Source of the DNA: Gammaproteobacteria bacterium
GTDB taxonomy: Bacteria > Pseudomonadota > Gammaproteobacteria > Ga0077536
DNA: 64,000 bases
Assembly (NCBI GenBank): GCA_021773835.1
Contig: JAJFJQ010000062.1
Location: forward strand, 333,322 to 397,321
Direction: 5' to 3'
Made by a program: the position numbers and the translations under genes. A model generated the notes under the pieces. It did not search any database, was not told where the DNA came from, and saw nothing but the letters and a program-made list of their open reading frames with translations. Below, piece by piece: positions 1 to 10,600 of the stretch; position 1 is the stretch's first letter, and every line of letters starts with the position of its first letter.

Positions 1-2462
1 TCTGCGGCAAACGCATAACCGCGACCGTCGGCGGCATGGAATTGGGCATGGTTACCATGGCAAAAGGCGCCAATTACCGCGCGGACCTTGTTCGGGTTTT
101 TGATATCGAACGCCCGGTGCTGCATCAATTTTTGGACTTCCTCGAACGTGTCGGGTAGGCGCGAGGTGGATTGCACGGCGAACCATTTGTCGACCACAAG
201 TGATTCATCACGCCACTTCTCATAGAAGCTATCGAGTGCTGGGGTTCGCTCGGCACAATCGCAGTTCGCTAATGCGGACAGCCCGGCCATCGCCTCGGTC
301 ATATTGTCGGCGTTATGCAACTGCGCAACGCACTGTCCAATGATGGTGGGTGTTGCGAGTTCCATGAGATAGCCGAGGCAGCTGTTACGCAGCGCGCGGC
401 ACCCGGCAGAGTGCGGATCCGGGCTGTAATCGCCAGCCACGGCAAACGCATTGTACGTGTGTCTAAGATCGGCTTCTAATTCGCCGGCAATGTGTTTACG
501 TAGCGCGGTGCGAACGTTGAGGATCGCCTGTGGGTCGACTTCGTCCAGTTGCTCTGCGATGTAGACCTCGCTAGGTAAGGCCAAGGCCTCCGCGGCGAAG
601 GCGGGATCCGCGTTTGCATCAGCAAGCGTACGCGCAACTGCAGTGATCAGCGCAGCCGGGAATTCTGGCGCGCGGCCTTTGGCGTACGCATCAATGCCGT
701 CGAGAATGACATTCATCGCGAGTCGCTGGCCGGCTTCCCAACGATTGAACGGATCGCTGTCGTGTGCCATTAGATGCGCTAGTTCCGCGTCGCTGTAGTC
801 GTACTTGAGGACCACCGGCGATGAGAAATGTCGCAGAATCGACGGCACCGGCGCTTCCGGCACATTGTCGAACACAAATTGTTGTTCGCGTTCGGTCAAC
901 GATAAAACGCAAGTTGCACCCTCGACGACACCGCCATTTACTGGATGCAATGGCACATCATTGCCATTTGCGTCGAGCAGCCCGACTGCAATCGGCAGAT
1001 GGAAGGGGAGCTTATCCGGTTGACCTGGGGTCGGCGCGCAATCCTGCGTCAATTTCAGCGTATAGCGCTGCGACGCTGGATCATATTCGCCATTGGCTGT
1101 CACCGTAGGGGTGCCGGCCTGGTGATACCAACGTTGAAACTGGTCGAGATCTATCTCTGAGGCGTCTTGCATCGCGCCGACAAATTCCTCGGTGCACACG
1201 GCCTGGCCGTCGTGCCGCTCGAAGTATAGATCCATACCTGCGCGAAATTGCTCCGGACCAAGCAAGGTATGGATCATGCGCACAACTTCCGCACCTTTGT
1301 TGTAGATCGTCGCGGTATAGAAGTTACTGATCTCCATATAGGCTTCGGGGCGCACCGGATGGGCCATGGGTCCCGCGTCTTCCGGAAATTGCGAACTGCG
1401 TAATCCCCGCACCTCTTGGATCCGTTGCACTGCGCGCGAATAGCGATCTTCGCCGTAGCGTTGGTCACGAAAAACAGTGAGTCCTTCTTTTAGACTCAAT
1501 TGGAACCAGTCACGGCAAGTCACCCGGTTGCCGGTCCAATTGTGAAAGTATTCGTGTGCAATAACGCGATCGAGCATCATGAAATCTGAATCGGTCGCGG
1601 TATCAGATCGGGCGAGTACGTATTTCGTATTAAAGATATTGAGGCCCTTGTTCTCCATCGCACCCATATTGAAATCACTGACCGCAACGATCATGTATTG
1701 ATCGAGGTCGAGTTCAAGACCAAATACCTCTTCGTCCCACCGCATCGCCGAGCGCAGCGCTTGCATGGCGAAGTGCGCCTGGTCGAGTTTGCCTGGTTCG
1801 ACAAAGATCAATAATTTAACCGGGCGCCCGGATGCCGTTACAAAGTCATCTTCTAGTCGATCGAGTTTCGCCGCTACCATCGCGAATAGGTACGCGGGTT
1901 TCGGGAATGGGTCGACCCAGCGTGCCCAGTGTCTAGATTCGGATTCATTGCCTTCAGCTTCGAGGTTGCCGTTAGACAACAGCAATGGCAGGCGCTCCTT
2001 ATCCGCGTGTATTGTTGTCGTATAGACCGACATGACATCCGGTCGGTCGAGAAAAAACGTGATGCGGCGAAAACCTTCGGCCTCGCACTGAGTGAAGAAG
2101 CCATCTTTGGAAGCGTAGAGGCCCATGAGCTGGGTGTTGTTCTGCGGCAAAATACGGACTTGGGTTTTGAGTTCGAATGCATCGGTCACATCGGCGATGG
2201 TGAGCGATTCCAAGTCTAATTCGTACTCGGTTTTCTCTAATGAACGGCCATCAAGCGCGAGCTTGAGGAGTTCAAGTTCCTCGCCATTGAGTACAAGTGG
2301 CGCGTTGGGATCGGCACAGGAGGGGTTGCGCGTAATCGCGAGCCGACTGGTGACGATAGTCTGATCGTCGCCGATATCGATGTCGAGATCTATCGACGTG
2401 ATGAGAAACGGTGGCGGGGTGTAATCGTGTAGGTAGGTTGTTTGCGGAGTAGGATTTAGCAT
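1..2462 (-). CDS. pepN: Aminopeptidase N (M1 family), C-terminus cut by window edge
   Basis: Zinc aminopeptidase that removes N-terminal residues from peptides in the cytoplasm. About 820 codons are visible; the family is near 870 residues, so roughly the last 50 run off the left edge. The translation has the exopeptidase motif GAMEN at residues 267-271, the zinc motif HEYFH at 303-307 and the third ligand Glu326 in KEGLTV. The start at 2462 puts HDY at residue 12, close to its position in E. coli PepN. An in-frame ATG nine bases upstream (2471) is also possible, and neither has a clear ribosome binding site. No internal disruption is seen. The family call is secure; only the 3' end is missing. 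Confidence 0.96.
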   Translation of the reverse strand, partial: MLNPTPQTTYLHDYTPPPFLITSIDLDIDIGDDQTIVTSRLAITRNPSCADPNAPLVLNGEELELLKLALDGRSLEKTEYELDLESLTIADVTDAFELKTQVRILPQNNTQLMGLYASKDGFFTQCEAEGFRRITFFLDRPDVMSVYTTTIHADKERLPLLLSNGNLEAEGNESESRHWARWVDPFPKPAYLFAMVAAKLDRLEDDFVTASGRPVKLLIFVEPGKLDQAHFAMQALRSAMRWDEEVFGLELDLDQYMIVAVSDFNMGAMENKGLNIFNTKYVLARSDTATDSDFMMLDRVIAHEYFHNWTGNRVTCRDWFQLSLKEGLTVFRDQRYGEDRYSRAVQRIQEVRGLRSSQFPEDAGPMAHPVRPEAYMEISNFYTATIYNKGAEVVRMIHTLLGPEQFRAGMDLYFERHDGQAVCTEEFVGAMQDASEIDLDQFQRWYHQAGTPTVTANGEYDPASQRYTLKLTQDCAPTPGQPDKLPFHLPIAVGLLDANGNDVPLHPVNGGVVEGATCVLSLTEREQQFVFDNVPEAPVPSILRHFSSPVVLKYDYSDAELAHLMAHDSDPFNRWEAGQRLAMNVILDGIDAYAKGRAPEFPAALITAVARTLADANADPAFAAEALALPSEVYIAEQLDEVDPQAILNVRTALRKHIAGELEADLRHTYNAFAVAGDYSPDPHSAGCRALRNSCLGYLMELATPTIIGQCVAQLHNADNMTEAMAGLSALANCDCAERTPALDSFYEKWRDESLVVDKWFAVQSTSRLPDTFEEVQKLMQHRAFDIKNPNKVRAVIGAFCHGNHAQFHAADGRGYAFAA

Positions 2463-2552
2463 GCAAGCCATTTTAAAGGCAATTTAGGTACGGCGGTAAC
2501 ATGCATTGAGCTCGGCAATGTCGCGAGTCCCATGGATATTCTACATCCGCAT

Positions 2553-4622
2553 CTAGAAGTTCATCCGCAGACTGATACCACCGTACACATTACGATCCGG
2601 CGCCGGTTCGAAAGTTCGTCCACCAAACAAGACGTTAAGGCGAACGTTGGCGAAATAGTCTTCGTCGAAAAGATTGTTGATGCCGACGAATGGACCGACC
2701 GTTGTATTGCCGAATTCGAAATCGTGACCAAAGCGTAGATTAGCAACCGTATGGCGCCCGGCTGCAACGGTGTTGGCGTTGTCGGCGAAGAATTGGCCGA
2801 CCCGAATGATGTCCCAGACTGCGTACGCGCCCGAGGCATGGGTGTAGGCGACTTCCGCATAGAATTGATGCTCTGGAATACCGGGTAGCTCCTGACCGAC
2901 TGCTGCGGGGCTTGTCGCGAATGCGTCGAATTCAAAATCGGACCAAGTATAGGCAGTCGTTACCTGCAAGCCGTCGAGTAAGGTGATTACGGCAGCAGCC
3001 TCGACACCTTGGCGCTCGGTATCGGCATTCCGGAAAAAGGATCGGTTGCCAACGTTCGAGACACTGGTGACTTCATCATCGACTTCCATGTAGAAGTAGG
3101 CGATATCTAAATTGATGCGGTCATGAATGGCCCCACGCAGACCAAATTCGTAGCTATCTGCGGTTTGTGCCGATACATTCGCAAAGCCACCGAGACTTAC
3201 CGGTAAACCGCGCGACGGACTGGCGAGTTCGGTAAACGTTGGTGTTTCGAATGAGGTAGCGTAGTTCGCAAATAAATTAATATTGCCCCATGCATTCCAA
3301 TTCAAACCGACTGTTGGATTGAATTCGTCGAATTCAAGCTTACTTGACTGATCACCGTTGGCTAGAAACTTGTCATCGACCATTAGATCGACCGAGTCGT
3401 AGCGACCACCAAAGGTGAACTGGAGGGTGTCGGTTACGGCGAAGATATTGCGAAAATAGATCCCGACGGCTTCGGCCTCTTCAACTTGATCGAATGCAAG
3501 TAGTCCTTTAACACCGGAATCGTTGAGAAAACGTTGTCGATCATCTTCCTGACGGTCGACGTCGACGCCAATTGAGAATTGATTAGGGCGTCCAAACAAC
3601 GCACTGGTGAATGTGTACTGCGCGCCTCCACCGTAGAAGAATCGATCGAATCCAGTGACGCCGTCGTCCGCGCCGAAGGTATGTGTGCCGAAGGGTAGAA
3701 AGGTTTCAAAGTCGCGCCACACATAGTAGTTGCGCACGGTAAATTGATGTTGATCCCCAATACTGTGATTAAAGGTCCAACCGAATTTTTGCTGGTCAAT
3801 ATCTTCGCCAGCATTAGAGGCAACATTGCGCGGCTGTGCTTGGCCCGGATCGGCCGCGGCCGCCGCAAAGGTCAATGCACCGGAATCCTCACGCGTCGGA
3901 GAATCCATCGCGTTGAAGACGACTTGCAGATCAGAATTTTCGCCAACTGCGTATGTGAATTTGGAATTAAATGTGCCTTGACGCAATTCCGCATGGTTGC
4001 GAAAGCCTTCGTAGCTTAGGTATGAGGCGCTCATAAAATAGTTGAGTTTGTCGATCTCACCACCGGTCTTTAGGTGATATTTTTGTTGATCAAATTCGCC
4101 CACAGTTAGGCGCGCCTCGGCGTATGGCGTCGCCGTACCGGATTCCGAGTACAGACTGATCACACCTCCCGACGCACTTCCATACAGCGAAGAAGATGGG
4201 CCGCGGATAACTTCAACGCGATTAATCGCACCAAGTTCGACATCGTCGATGACGCTTTGTCCGTCGGTCACGGTCGAGGGGAGTCCGTCGACAAACACGC
4301 GGATACCACGAATGCCGAAGTTCGCGCGGGCGCCAAAACCGCGCAGCGAGATGCGTAGGTCTTGGGCAAAGTTATAACGGTTTTGCGAAAACATGCCCGG
4401 TACCCGATTAAGTGATTCGTCGAGTGCGAATTGCTGCCGACCGAGTTGAATATCGTGTTGGTCTATGACGCTGGCTGCGCCGGCGATAGTGGAAAGGGTT
4501 TGATCCATGCGGCTGGCCCGAACATGAACTTCTTCGACATCAGCCGCTGAGAGACCTTGGGCGACCATCAATGTGCCGATAAAAGCTAGGAGTAATGAGA
4601 CGTAGTGATTGTGACAGTGCAT
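2553..4622 (-). CDS. TonB-dependent outer-membrane receptor, YncD/PqqU-like
   Basis: Outer-membrane beta-barrel receptor driven by TonB. The product from 4622 is 689 residues with a signal peptide ending at LSAA, a TonB-box-like EEVHVRA, a plug domain (RGFGARANFGIRG, VEVIRGPSSSLYGSASGGVI) and a barrel ending in phenylalanine (ISLRMNF), as expected for outer-membrane insertion. The plug wording and the EPAPDRN stretch near the end resemble E. coli YncD/PqqU, a PQQ receptor, but the substrate here is inferred only. An ATG at 4667 would add 15 residues before the signal peptide and lacks a purine-rich site. The 4622 start has GGAAAG just upstream and is preferred. It stands alone, without a neighbouring TonB or ABC uptake gene. 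Confidence 0.9.
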   Translation of the reverse strand: MHCHNHYVSLLLAFIGTLMVAQGLSAADVEEVHVRASRMDQTLSTIAGAASVIDQHDIQLGRQQFALDESLNRVPGMFSQNRYNFAQDLRISLRGFGARANFGIRGIRVFVDGLPSTVTDGQSVIDDVELGAINRVEVIRGPSSSLYGSASGGVISLYSESGTATPYAEARLTVGEFDQQKYHLKTGGEIDKLNYFMSASYLSYEGFRNHAELRQGTFNSKFTYAVGENSDLQVVFNAMDSPTREDSGALTFAAAAADPGQAQPRNVASNAGEDIDQQKFGWTFNHSIGDQHQFTVRNYYVWRDFETFLPFGTHTFGADDGVTGFDRFFYGGGAQYTFTSALFGRPNQFSIGVDVDRQEDDRQRFLNDSGVKGLLAFDQVEEAEAVGIYFRNIFAVTDTLQFTFGGRYDSVDLMVDDKFLANGDQSSKLEFDEFNPTVGLNWNAWGNINLFANYATSFETPTFTELASPSRGLPVSLGGFANVSAQTADSYEFGLRGAIHDRINLDIAYFYMEVDDEVTSVSNVGNRSFFRNADTERQGVEAAAVITLLDGLQVTTAYTWSDFEFDAFATSPAAVGQELPGIPEHQFYAEVAYTHASGAYAVWDIIRVGQFFADNANTVAAGRHTVANLRFGHDFEFGNTTVGPFVGINNLFDEDYFANVRLNVLFGGRTFEPAPDRNVYGGISLRMNF

Positions 4623-4928
4623 GGCTTTCCGTGTCTGGTGATAGGACAAAGTGGTGAAAACATTCATATGAAGCAGGAGAACGCTGCAGCAACCATGCCA
4701 AGCATGGAAAAATTTACAACTATTTGATTATATTAAATATATTCTAAATCTCGGCTGACGCAGCTCTGTGCGGCCGAATGAATTTTGGTTGTTATGAACC
4801 AACTATTGGTTAGAGGCAAACACTCTACGAACCCCTGCGCGGCGACATTCGTGAAATGAGAACTCATAGGCTAAAGACTGAGATTTCGGCGTCGCTAACC
4901 GACTAAGCCAAAAATTTTACCCGAAATC
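4623..4928. promoter_or_regulatory. Divergent control region between TonB receptor and peptidase genes
   Basis: This 306-base gap holds no credible gene. It contains an AT-rich stretch (about 4707-4760). A perfect dyad CCATGC-CAA-GCATGG lies at 4693-4707. A set of alternating arms, TTGGTT (4785-4790), AACCAA (4797-4802) and TTGGTT (4806-4811), lets the middle arm pair with either neighbour. These look like operator or RNA-hairpin elements for one or both divergent genes; the regulator is unknown. Confidence 0.45.
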
Positions 4929-5741
4929 GTGAAGCCTGAATTGTTCGGACATTATCCATCGATATCGCTCGTTGGCATCAAGTCGGCGTTTGCGGACGCC
5001 TACCGCGCCGCTGTGCATCCGTACGTGGTCGATGCTGAACCGACCCTGATTTATGAAGTGAGCCTGGGCGAACGCGATCCTGCGGCATTCACTGCGCTCT
5101 GCCGCTTCGCTGCAGCACATGGCTTTCGGCTACGCGAAGAACGTCGGACTTCGGCCACTGGTGTTACCCGTGAGCGTCGCGGCAAGGGGCTAGTGATGCT
5201 CGTTTTAGGGATGGGCCTTCTCGGGCTGTCGGCGATGGCACCGGCCGATGTTGCGTCTAGTGTCGACGACAGCGGATCAGCAGTGCTCGAACAGGCGTCT
5301 AACAGCACGCCATCCGACGAATTTGTCGTGCGTGAGATGCTGCAGTGGCTGCAGGCACAGCAAATCGGTATGGACCATCCGTGGCAAGCACCTGCGGTGA
5401 CCCGGATCAGCCAGCGCGAGATCTTGCGCTTAGCCTTCGGCGAGCAGTTACCCCAAGCGCTTGCCAACGACGGCTTAAAGGTTTACGGATTGTACAATTT
5501 CAAAAACGAAACTATTTATCTGCACAACGGGATCGACCTTGGCAGCATTCGTGGCCGCGCCGTACTCGTGCATGAGCTAGTGCATTATTTGCAGTATCGC
5601 AGCGGCGTTAACAATCGCGTGCGTTGCAAAAACGAACTAGAAACGATGGCGTACCAGTTGGAATCGCGCTACCTGCAAGCGCATCAGCACAAACCTGGGG
5701 TCGGCGCCGCTCAAATTCGCCGTTTGAGCCGCTGTAGTTGA
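4929..5741 (+). CDS. Membrane-anchored putative zinc metallopeptidase (HELVH)
   Basis: A 270-residue protein with HELVH at residues 215-219 inside an active-site helix (HELVHYLQYRSG), followed by a conserved-looking ELETMAYQLE helix whose Glu236 or Glu238 could be the third zinc ligand. One hydrophobic segment (residues about 88-106) would anchor it with the catalytic part outside the cytoplasm. The first 87 residues are a separate, acidic and probably cytoplasmic segment. A downstream ATG at 5196 would instead begin right at the hydrophobic segment as a signal peptide and remove that domain, so the start is uncertain. The HExxH call is visible; resemblance to small uncharacterised peptidase-like families (DUF6647 type) is from memory. 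Substrate unknown. Confidence 0.65.
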   Translation: MKPELFGHYPSISLVGIKSAFADAYRAAVHPYVVDAEPTLIYEVSLGERDPAAFTALCRFAAAHGFRLREERRTSATGVTRERRGKGLVMLVLGMGLLGLSAMAPADVASSVDDSGSAVLEQASNSTPSDEFVVREMLQWLQAQQIGMDHPWQAPAVTRISQREILRLAFGEQLPQALANDGLKVYGLYNFKNETIYLHNGIDLGSIRGRAVLVHELVHYLQYRSGVNNRVRCKNELETMAYQLESRYLQAHQHKPGVGAAQIRRLSRCS

Positions 5742-5764
5742 TCAACCAAAGTTCGTGTCTGCCC

Positions 5765-7501
5765 TCAGTAACCAACGACGATGGCGAAATGCGCGCGACC
5801 GGCACCGACATCACTCGTCGGAATGTCTTTAAGCTGCCAACCGTAGTCGAATCGAATATCAACATAGGTGTTAATCGAGTACCGCAATCCAACGCCAGCC
5901 GACCATAGATGCGAGATCGGCTCGCCGAATAGACGGTCCTTCGAGCGACCCATACCATAGTCGCTAAAGACGAGACCGACAAATCGATCACGTTGAATAT
6001 TCGTTAACGCATCCAATAGAGATAAACGTGGCGTGCGGATCTCGTTACGTAGGATCACGCCGATATCCGCAGGGATCTCATATTCGTCATAACCGCGTAC
6101 CGATCGATGCCCACCGACTTCGAGTTGCTCACTCCCAAGCAGGTTTTCATTTGATCCTTGCAGGGTCAATTGGCTAGACCATATAAAGCCGCGGGGTAGC
6201 AAGGTGGTTCGGTAGAGGCTCGCTCGAATGTACATATAATCGGCCGAGGCGCCGGCGCGCGAGCGAACGAAGGCTCGGTCTTCGTTGCCGCCGCCCATAC
6301 CGCCGGGGCTTACCGCGAGGCGTACCGATGCCGAGGTGTGGCCGTAAGGGTCGTGGCCTGCAAAGCCGTAGGTCGCGGAGAATTGTGAGATCGTGGTTTG
6401 CGTATCCGAAACTCTGATTCTGCCGAACGCAAGGTCGTTATTCGCGCGTTTATGGTCATAACCGATTTCTAGATGTTGGCGAAACTTAGGCATGGCGCCG
6501 AACGGGATCCGATAGCGAAACCCAGCCTGCCAATTACGCCCTTTGAGTTCAAAACCGCCAGCGGTGACGTCGGGTTTCGAATCGACCGTAACACCATACA
6601 AATCCAGCGTATGACGCCAGCTCAGCGGTAGGCTGTAGCCGACGCTGTGGGCCTTAACCGCGCGGGTGTCGAATGAAGAGGTAAATTGATAATTGAGTTG
6701 GTGGCCAAGGTTAAACACGTCACCCCAATTGAAGCCGGTGAGCCAGCGCTGTTTTCCGCTAAGACGGGTTCCAGTGTCCTCGACCGCTCCATAAATGCGA
6801 TAGGGTCGGCGTTTCTGCACGGCGTAGATCAGATCGGTTTCGCCGAAGCGTTGGCCGCGCTCGAGCACAATATTGACTGAACGAAACGGGTTCCGATTGA
6901 GCCATTCAAGTTCTGCACGCAGCGCGTTACCAGTGATGCGTTCGCCGGCCGCGATGCCGGGATGTGCGATAAGCCGTTGTGCGCTGCGGCCGTCGATCCC
7001 TTCTACTTGAACATCCCCGCGACGACCGACGACGACGATGATCTGCACGACCCCGTCGGTAACGTCCTGGCCCTCCGGGGCGAAGGCGTCGATCACCGGA
7101 CGGTCGTGTTGGCGGCCGAAATCGACAATCGCGCGATTAAGTTTATCGAGTAAGCCCAATGTCAGTGGTTGCCCGACAAAGACCTGTAGCTCTGATGCTA
7201 ATAGTTCTTTTTGTGCGAAATCGAGTAGTGAGACATCCACCCCCGTCTGTTCGGAGCGGTCTTTTAATTCATCGGTGGCGTCGAACAAGATGATCCCATT
7301 TAATGCTGCAACGAGGACTTGGTCGGTAGCCGGATCGGCGTCTCCACGTTGGCGCTCCTGCTCGATGATGGAGCCGGCGTGCGGCGTCGGCGCGGTTCTC
7401 GGCAGCAAATGGGCGTCGTCCGTCACGGCGCCAACACCGTTGCTCAGCACTGTACCGAGGGCGAATGCGACGGTCGCCGCCCGGTTCCACTTACACCGCA
7501 T
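5765..7501 (-). CDS. Two-partner secretion outer-membrane transporter (TpsB, ShlB/FhaC family)
   Basis: Omp85-superfamily pore that exports the TpsA exoprotein encoded just upstream. From ATG 7501 it is 578 residues with a signal peptide (MRCKWNRAATVAFALGTVL, cleaved near GVGA), a POTRA region (about 100-220, including VGRRGDVQVEGIDGRS) and a C-terminal barrel with a VRGYDEYE motif typical of the FhaC/ShlB conserved loop; it ends in ALVVGY-like beta strand residues (AIVVGY). A GTG at 7594 would add 31 residues before the signal peptide and is judged spurious. The 100-base gap to tpsA and the order tpsA-tpsB on one strand indicate a single operon. Confidence 0.93.
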   Translation of the reverse strand: MRCKWNRAATVAFALGTVLSNGVGAVTDDAHLLPRTAPTPHAGSIIEQERQRGDADPATDQVLVAALNGIILFDATDELKDRSEQTGVDVSLLDFAQKELLASELQVFVGQPLTLGLLDKLNRAIVDFGRQHDRPVIDAFAPEGQDVTDGVVQIIVVVGRRGDVQVEGIDGRSAQRLIAHPGIAAGERITGNALRAELEWLNRNPFRSVNIVLERGQRFGETDLIYAVQKRRPYRIYGAVEDTGTRLSGKQRWLTGFNWGDVFNLGHQLNYQFTSSFDTRAVKAHSVGYSLPLSWRHTLDLYGVTVDSKPDVTAGGFELKGRNWQAGFRYRIPFGAMPKFRQHLEIGYDHKRANNDLAFGRIRVSDTQTTISQFSATYGFAGHDPYGHTSASVRLAVSPGGMGGGNEDRAFVRSRAGASADYMYIRASLYRTTLLPRGFIWSSQLTLQGSNENLLGSEQLEVGGHRSVRGYDEYEIPADIGVILRNEIRTPRLSLLDALTNIQRDRFVGLVFSDYGMGRSKDRLFGEPISHLWSAGVGLRYSINTYVDIRFDYGWQLKDIPTSDVGAGRAHFAIVVGY

Positions 7502-7601
7502 TTTGAAGGCAAAAATCGCTTGCACACCAACTACTTCAGTAATTTTGTTGAAGTAACACGGAATATACCGTTTCGCTCCTATTGGCGAAACCACCGTGCG
7601 T

Positions 7602-10600
7602 CTATGGGGTGCTGTAGATCGCTTCCTCGCCGTCGATATCGTCGAAGGTAGAACTCCAACTCAGCCACGGATCAGGGGTCGCTTCGCCGAGCTCCAAGCG
7701 TAAGGGAAACTCTGATTGGGGTAGGTTGCTGCGCAGGAATACTTGCCCGCCTGAGGCGCTGGTAGTGGTCGCAATTCGTGTGTCGTTTTGCTGCGCCGCC
7801 TGAAAGGATGCGAGTAGCCCATCAGATTGATCCGCCGGGAATGGGGCCGTCGCGAGCGGTGGCGCGACCATTGTTGTTGGTGGCAACGGTACGACCGGCC
7901 GCGGTAGTGCAGCGAAGTTAATCGTCTCGAAATCCGTGTAACTTATCAATGGATCAACCGTGCCCGTGCCCGGCGCGCCCGGCAGGAGTTCGAAACCGAT
8001 AACAGACAGCGTATCGCCAGGAGCAGTGCCTGGGCTGCCGCCGTCCAGGGACATTGCCAAGCTTGCCAGCTCGATCACGTTGACCGTGTCCTCACCAGCG
8101 CCCGTGGCCAAACTCATGGCCTCGAAATTCATGTAGTCGATAATCGTAGAGCCCTTCAACAATTGCGTATTCGACAGGGTATAGGCCTCGCCGTCGGCAT
8201 CGCTTGCGTCGACCAGAGCCAGCGTCTCGCTCCCAGCGCCGCCATCAATCACATAGTGACCGGGGAAAAAGGTGTCAAGGCCGTCGGGCAAGGTGAAAAC
8301 GTCATTGCCAGCGCCGCCGCTGATGAAAACATCCGTTGACGTCGTTACCGCATCTACAAGGTCGAAAGTCGCCCCGATTGATTGTCCAAAGCGCAGTTCG
8401 ATGGTGCCCGCACCGGCGTTGGTGATGCGCTGGTTGACCGCCATGTCGGCACCGGAAATTAGTGCCAGTGCATTGCTACTCGCGTAGTCCCAAATACCAT
8501 TGTTTATCAGGTTTGCGCCCGCATCGGTTGCGCTAACTGTGACATTGCCGCCACTGAGGTTGTGTTCGAACTTGTCGGCAAAATCTTGATCCATAATTGC
8601 CGTCGGTGCTCCCGGGCCTTTGATGTTGTCGAGCGTTTGTGTGGTCAGGCTTACGTCGGCCCCAGCGATGGCGCCGGCGGTAGAGGTGTTATGCCCAATG
8701 CGCCAGATAGACCGACTAGCGCTGCCGTTCTCAAGACTGGTTTCACCGCTGACAGTGATATCGATGTCGCCAGAACGTGCGCCGTTACCGAGTGCTAGAC
8801 CGGTCGCAGTACCCGCGTCGCCGTGGCCGATTTGCGCATACTTGTCGTTGCCGGCACCGACGCCACCCATGAGATCGAGCGCGGCTGCGGTAAGTGTTAT
8901 CGAGCCACTACTGTCGCCATCGCTACTGCGGCCGCCGTGGCCTAGTTGGGCGTAAGCGGCGTTACCTGCTGCGCCGACAAACATTGTAGTGCCGCTCGTC
9001 TCAAGTCTGATGTCGCCAGATCTTGCGCCGTCGGCGTCATAGCCACCGTGACCGATGCTCGCCTGACTGCGTGTATTGGCACCAGCCATTATCGAAGCGT
9101 CGGCCACGCCTTGGATCGTAATGTCGCCGGTCTTTGTGCCGCCACTCGCGTTGCCACCGTGGCCGATTTGACTGTATGCGTTGGTCCCGCTGCCGCCTCC
9201 TAGGTCGAGATCGTCGCTGCTCAAACGTAAATTGAGCATGCCACCGTGGGCGCCGTCCGCGTTGTACCCGCCGTTACCAATCTGCGCGTAACTTTGGATC
9301 CCGTTACCACCGGTTAATGAAACGGCACCGATGTTGTCGAGTGTGATCGCGCCGTTATGATCACCGGTGGCGGATCGACCACCGTTGCCGATCTGCGCGT
9401 AGGCATCGCGCCCAGCGCCTGCCGCAACGGTTATCGAGCCGCTGTCCGAGATGTCCACGATCCCACTATGGTCGCGATTATTCGCGCCGCCGCCGAAGCC
9501 GAGTTGCGCATAGGCGTCGCGTCCGGCGCCGGCGTTGATGTTGATATCGTTGATCCTGATCAGTGAAACCGTACCGCCTTGATTGCCATCTGCGTTATAG
9601 CCGCCATGGCCGAGATGCGCATACGCCTGGCGACCACCACCGGCGTTAAAACTGATGTCGTTGGCGCCATCAATCGATACCGTTGCCGTGCGTGCACCTT
9701 GGCTCGACCAACCACCGTGGCCTAATTGAGCGTAGGCGCGGGCACCGCTCCCGGCGTTGAAGGTAATGTCATTGACGTTCATCAAGCCAATGGTGTCGGC
9801 GGTGTTGACGTTGCTAGAACGCCCGCCGTGTCCCAACTGAGCATAGGTATCGACGTCGTTACCGCCAGTGAAGGTGATGTTGTTCGCCGCGGTGATGGCA
9901 ATCATGCCGCCATGGTCACCGTCGGAATCGTAACCGCCGTGGCCTAGTTGGGCGAAGGCGCGGTCATTATTGTTCGCCGAAAAGTTGATATCCCCGATGG
10001 CGCTAAGCGTTATCGCACCATTGACGTCACCGCGACTTGAACGGCCACCATGACCAATCTGCGTATAGGCGTCCACCGCGTTACCAGCACTCGCATCGAT
10101 GGCGCCGCTAGTGTTGATATCGATGTCGCCAACGTGATCACCGTCGCTGTCGTAGCCGCCGTGCCCAATCTGCGAGAACGACCGTAGTGCATCTCCAGAC
10201 TGGAGGTTCACCATTGTGCTCATACCGATGTCGATTGATCCGGAGAGATCTCCTCGGCTGGCGTAGCCGCCGTGACCGAGTTGACTATAGGCTTGGCTAC
10301 CGTCACCACCGCTGAAATTTATGACCCCAGCACTGCCGATTGCAATATTGCCATTGTGATCACCGTCTGCATCGTGTCCACCGTGACCAAGTTGTGTGTA
10401 GGCGCGCGTCCTATTGGTCGAGACGAAATTGATATCGGACACCACGCCAAGTGTGATCGCACCACTATGTGCTGCACCCCTGGCAGCGCGACCGCCGTGA
10501 CCTAACTGCGCGTAGGTATCGTTGGCGGTGCCTGCGCCAAAGTTGATGTCTGCGGCAAGCGTGATGTCGATGTCGCCACTGTGTGGATTCGCGTTGTTGG

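Noticed and set aside
7502..7594. GTG start extending TpsB by 31 residues
   Set aside because: It would place non-hydrophobic residues before the signal peptide.
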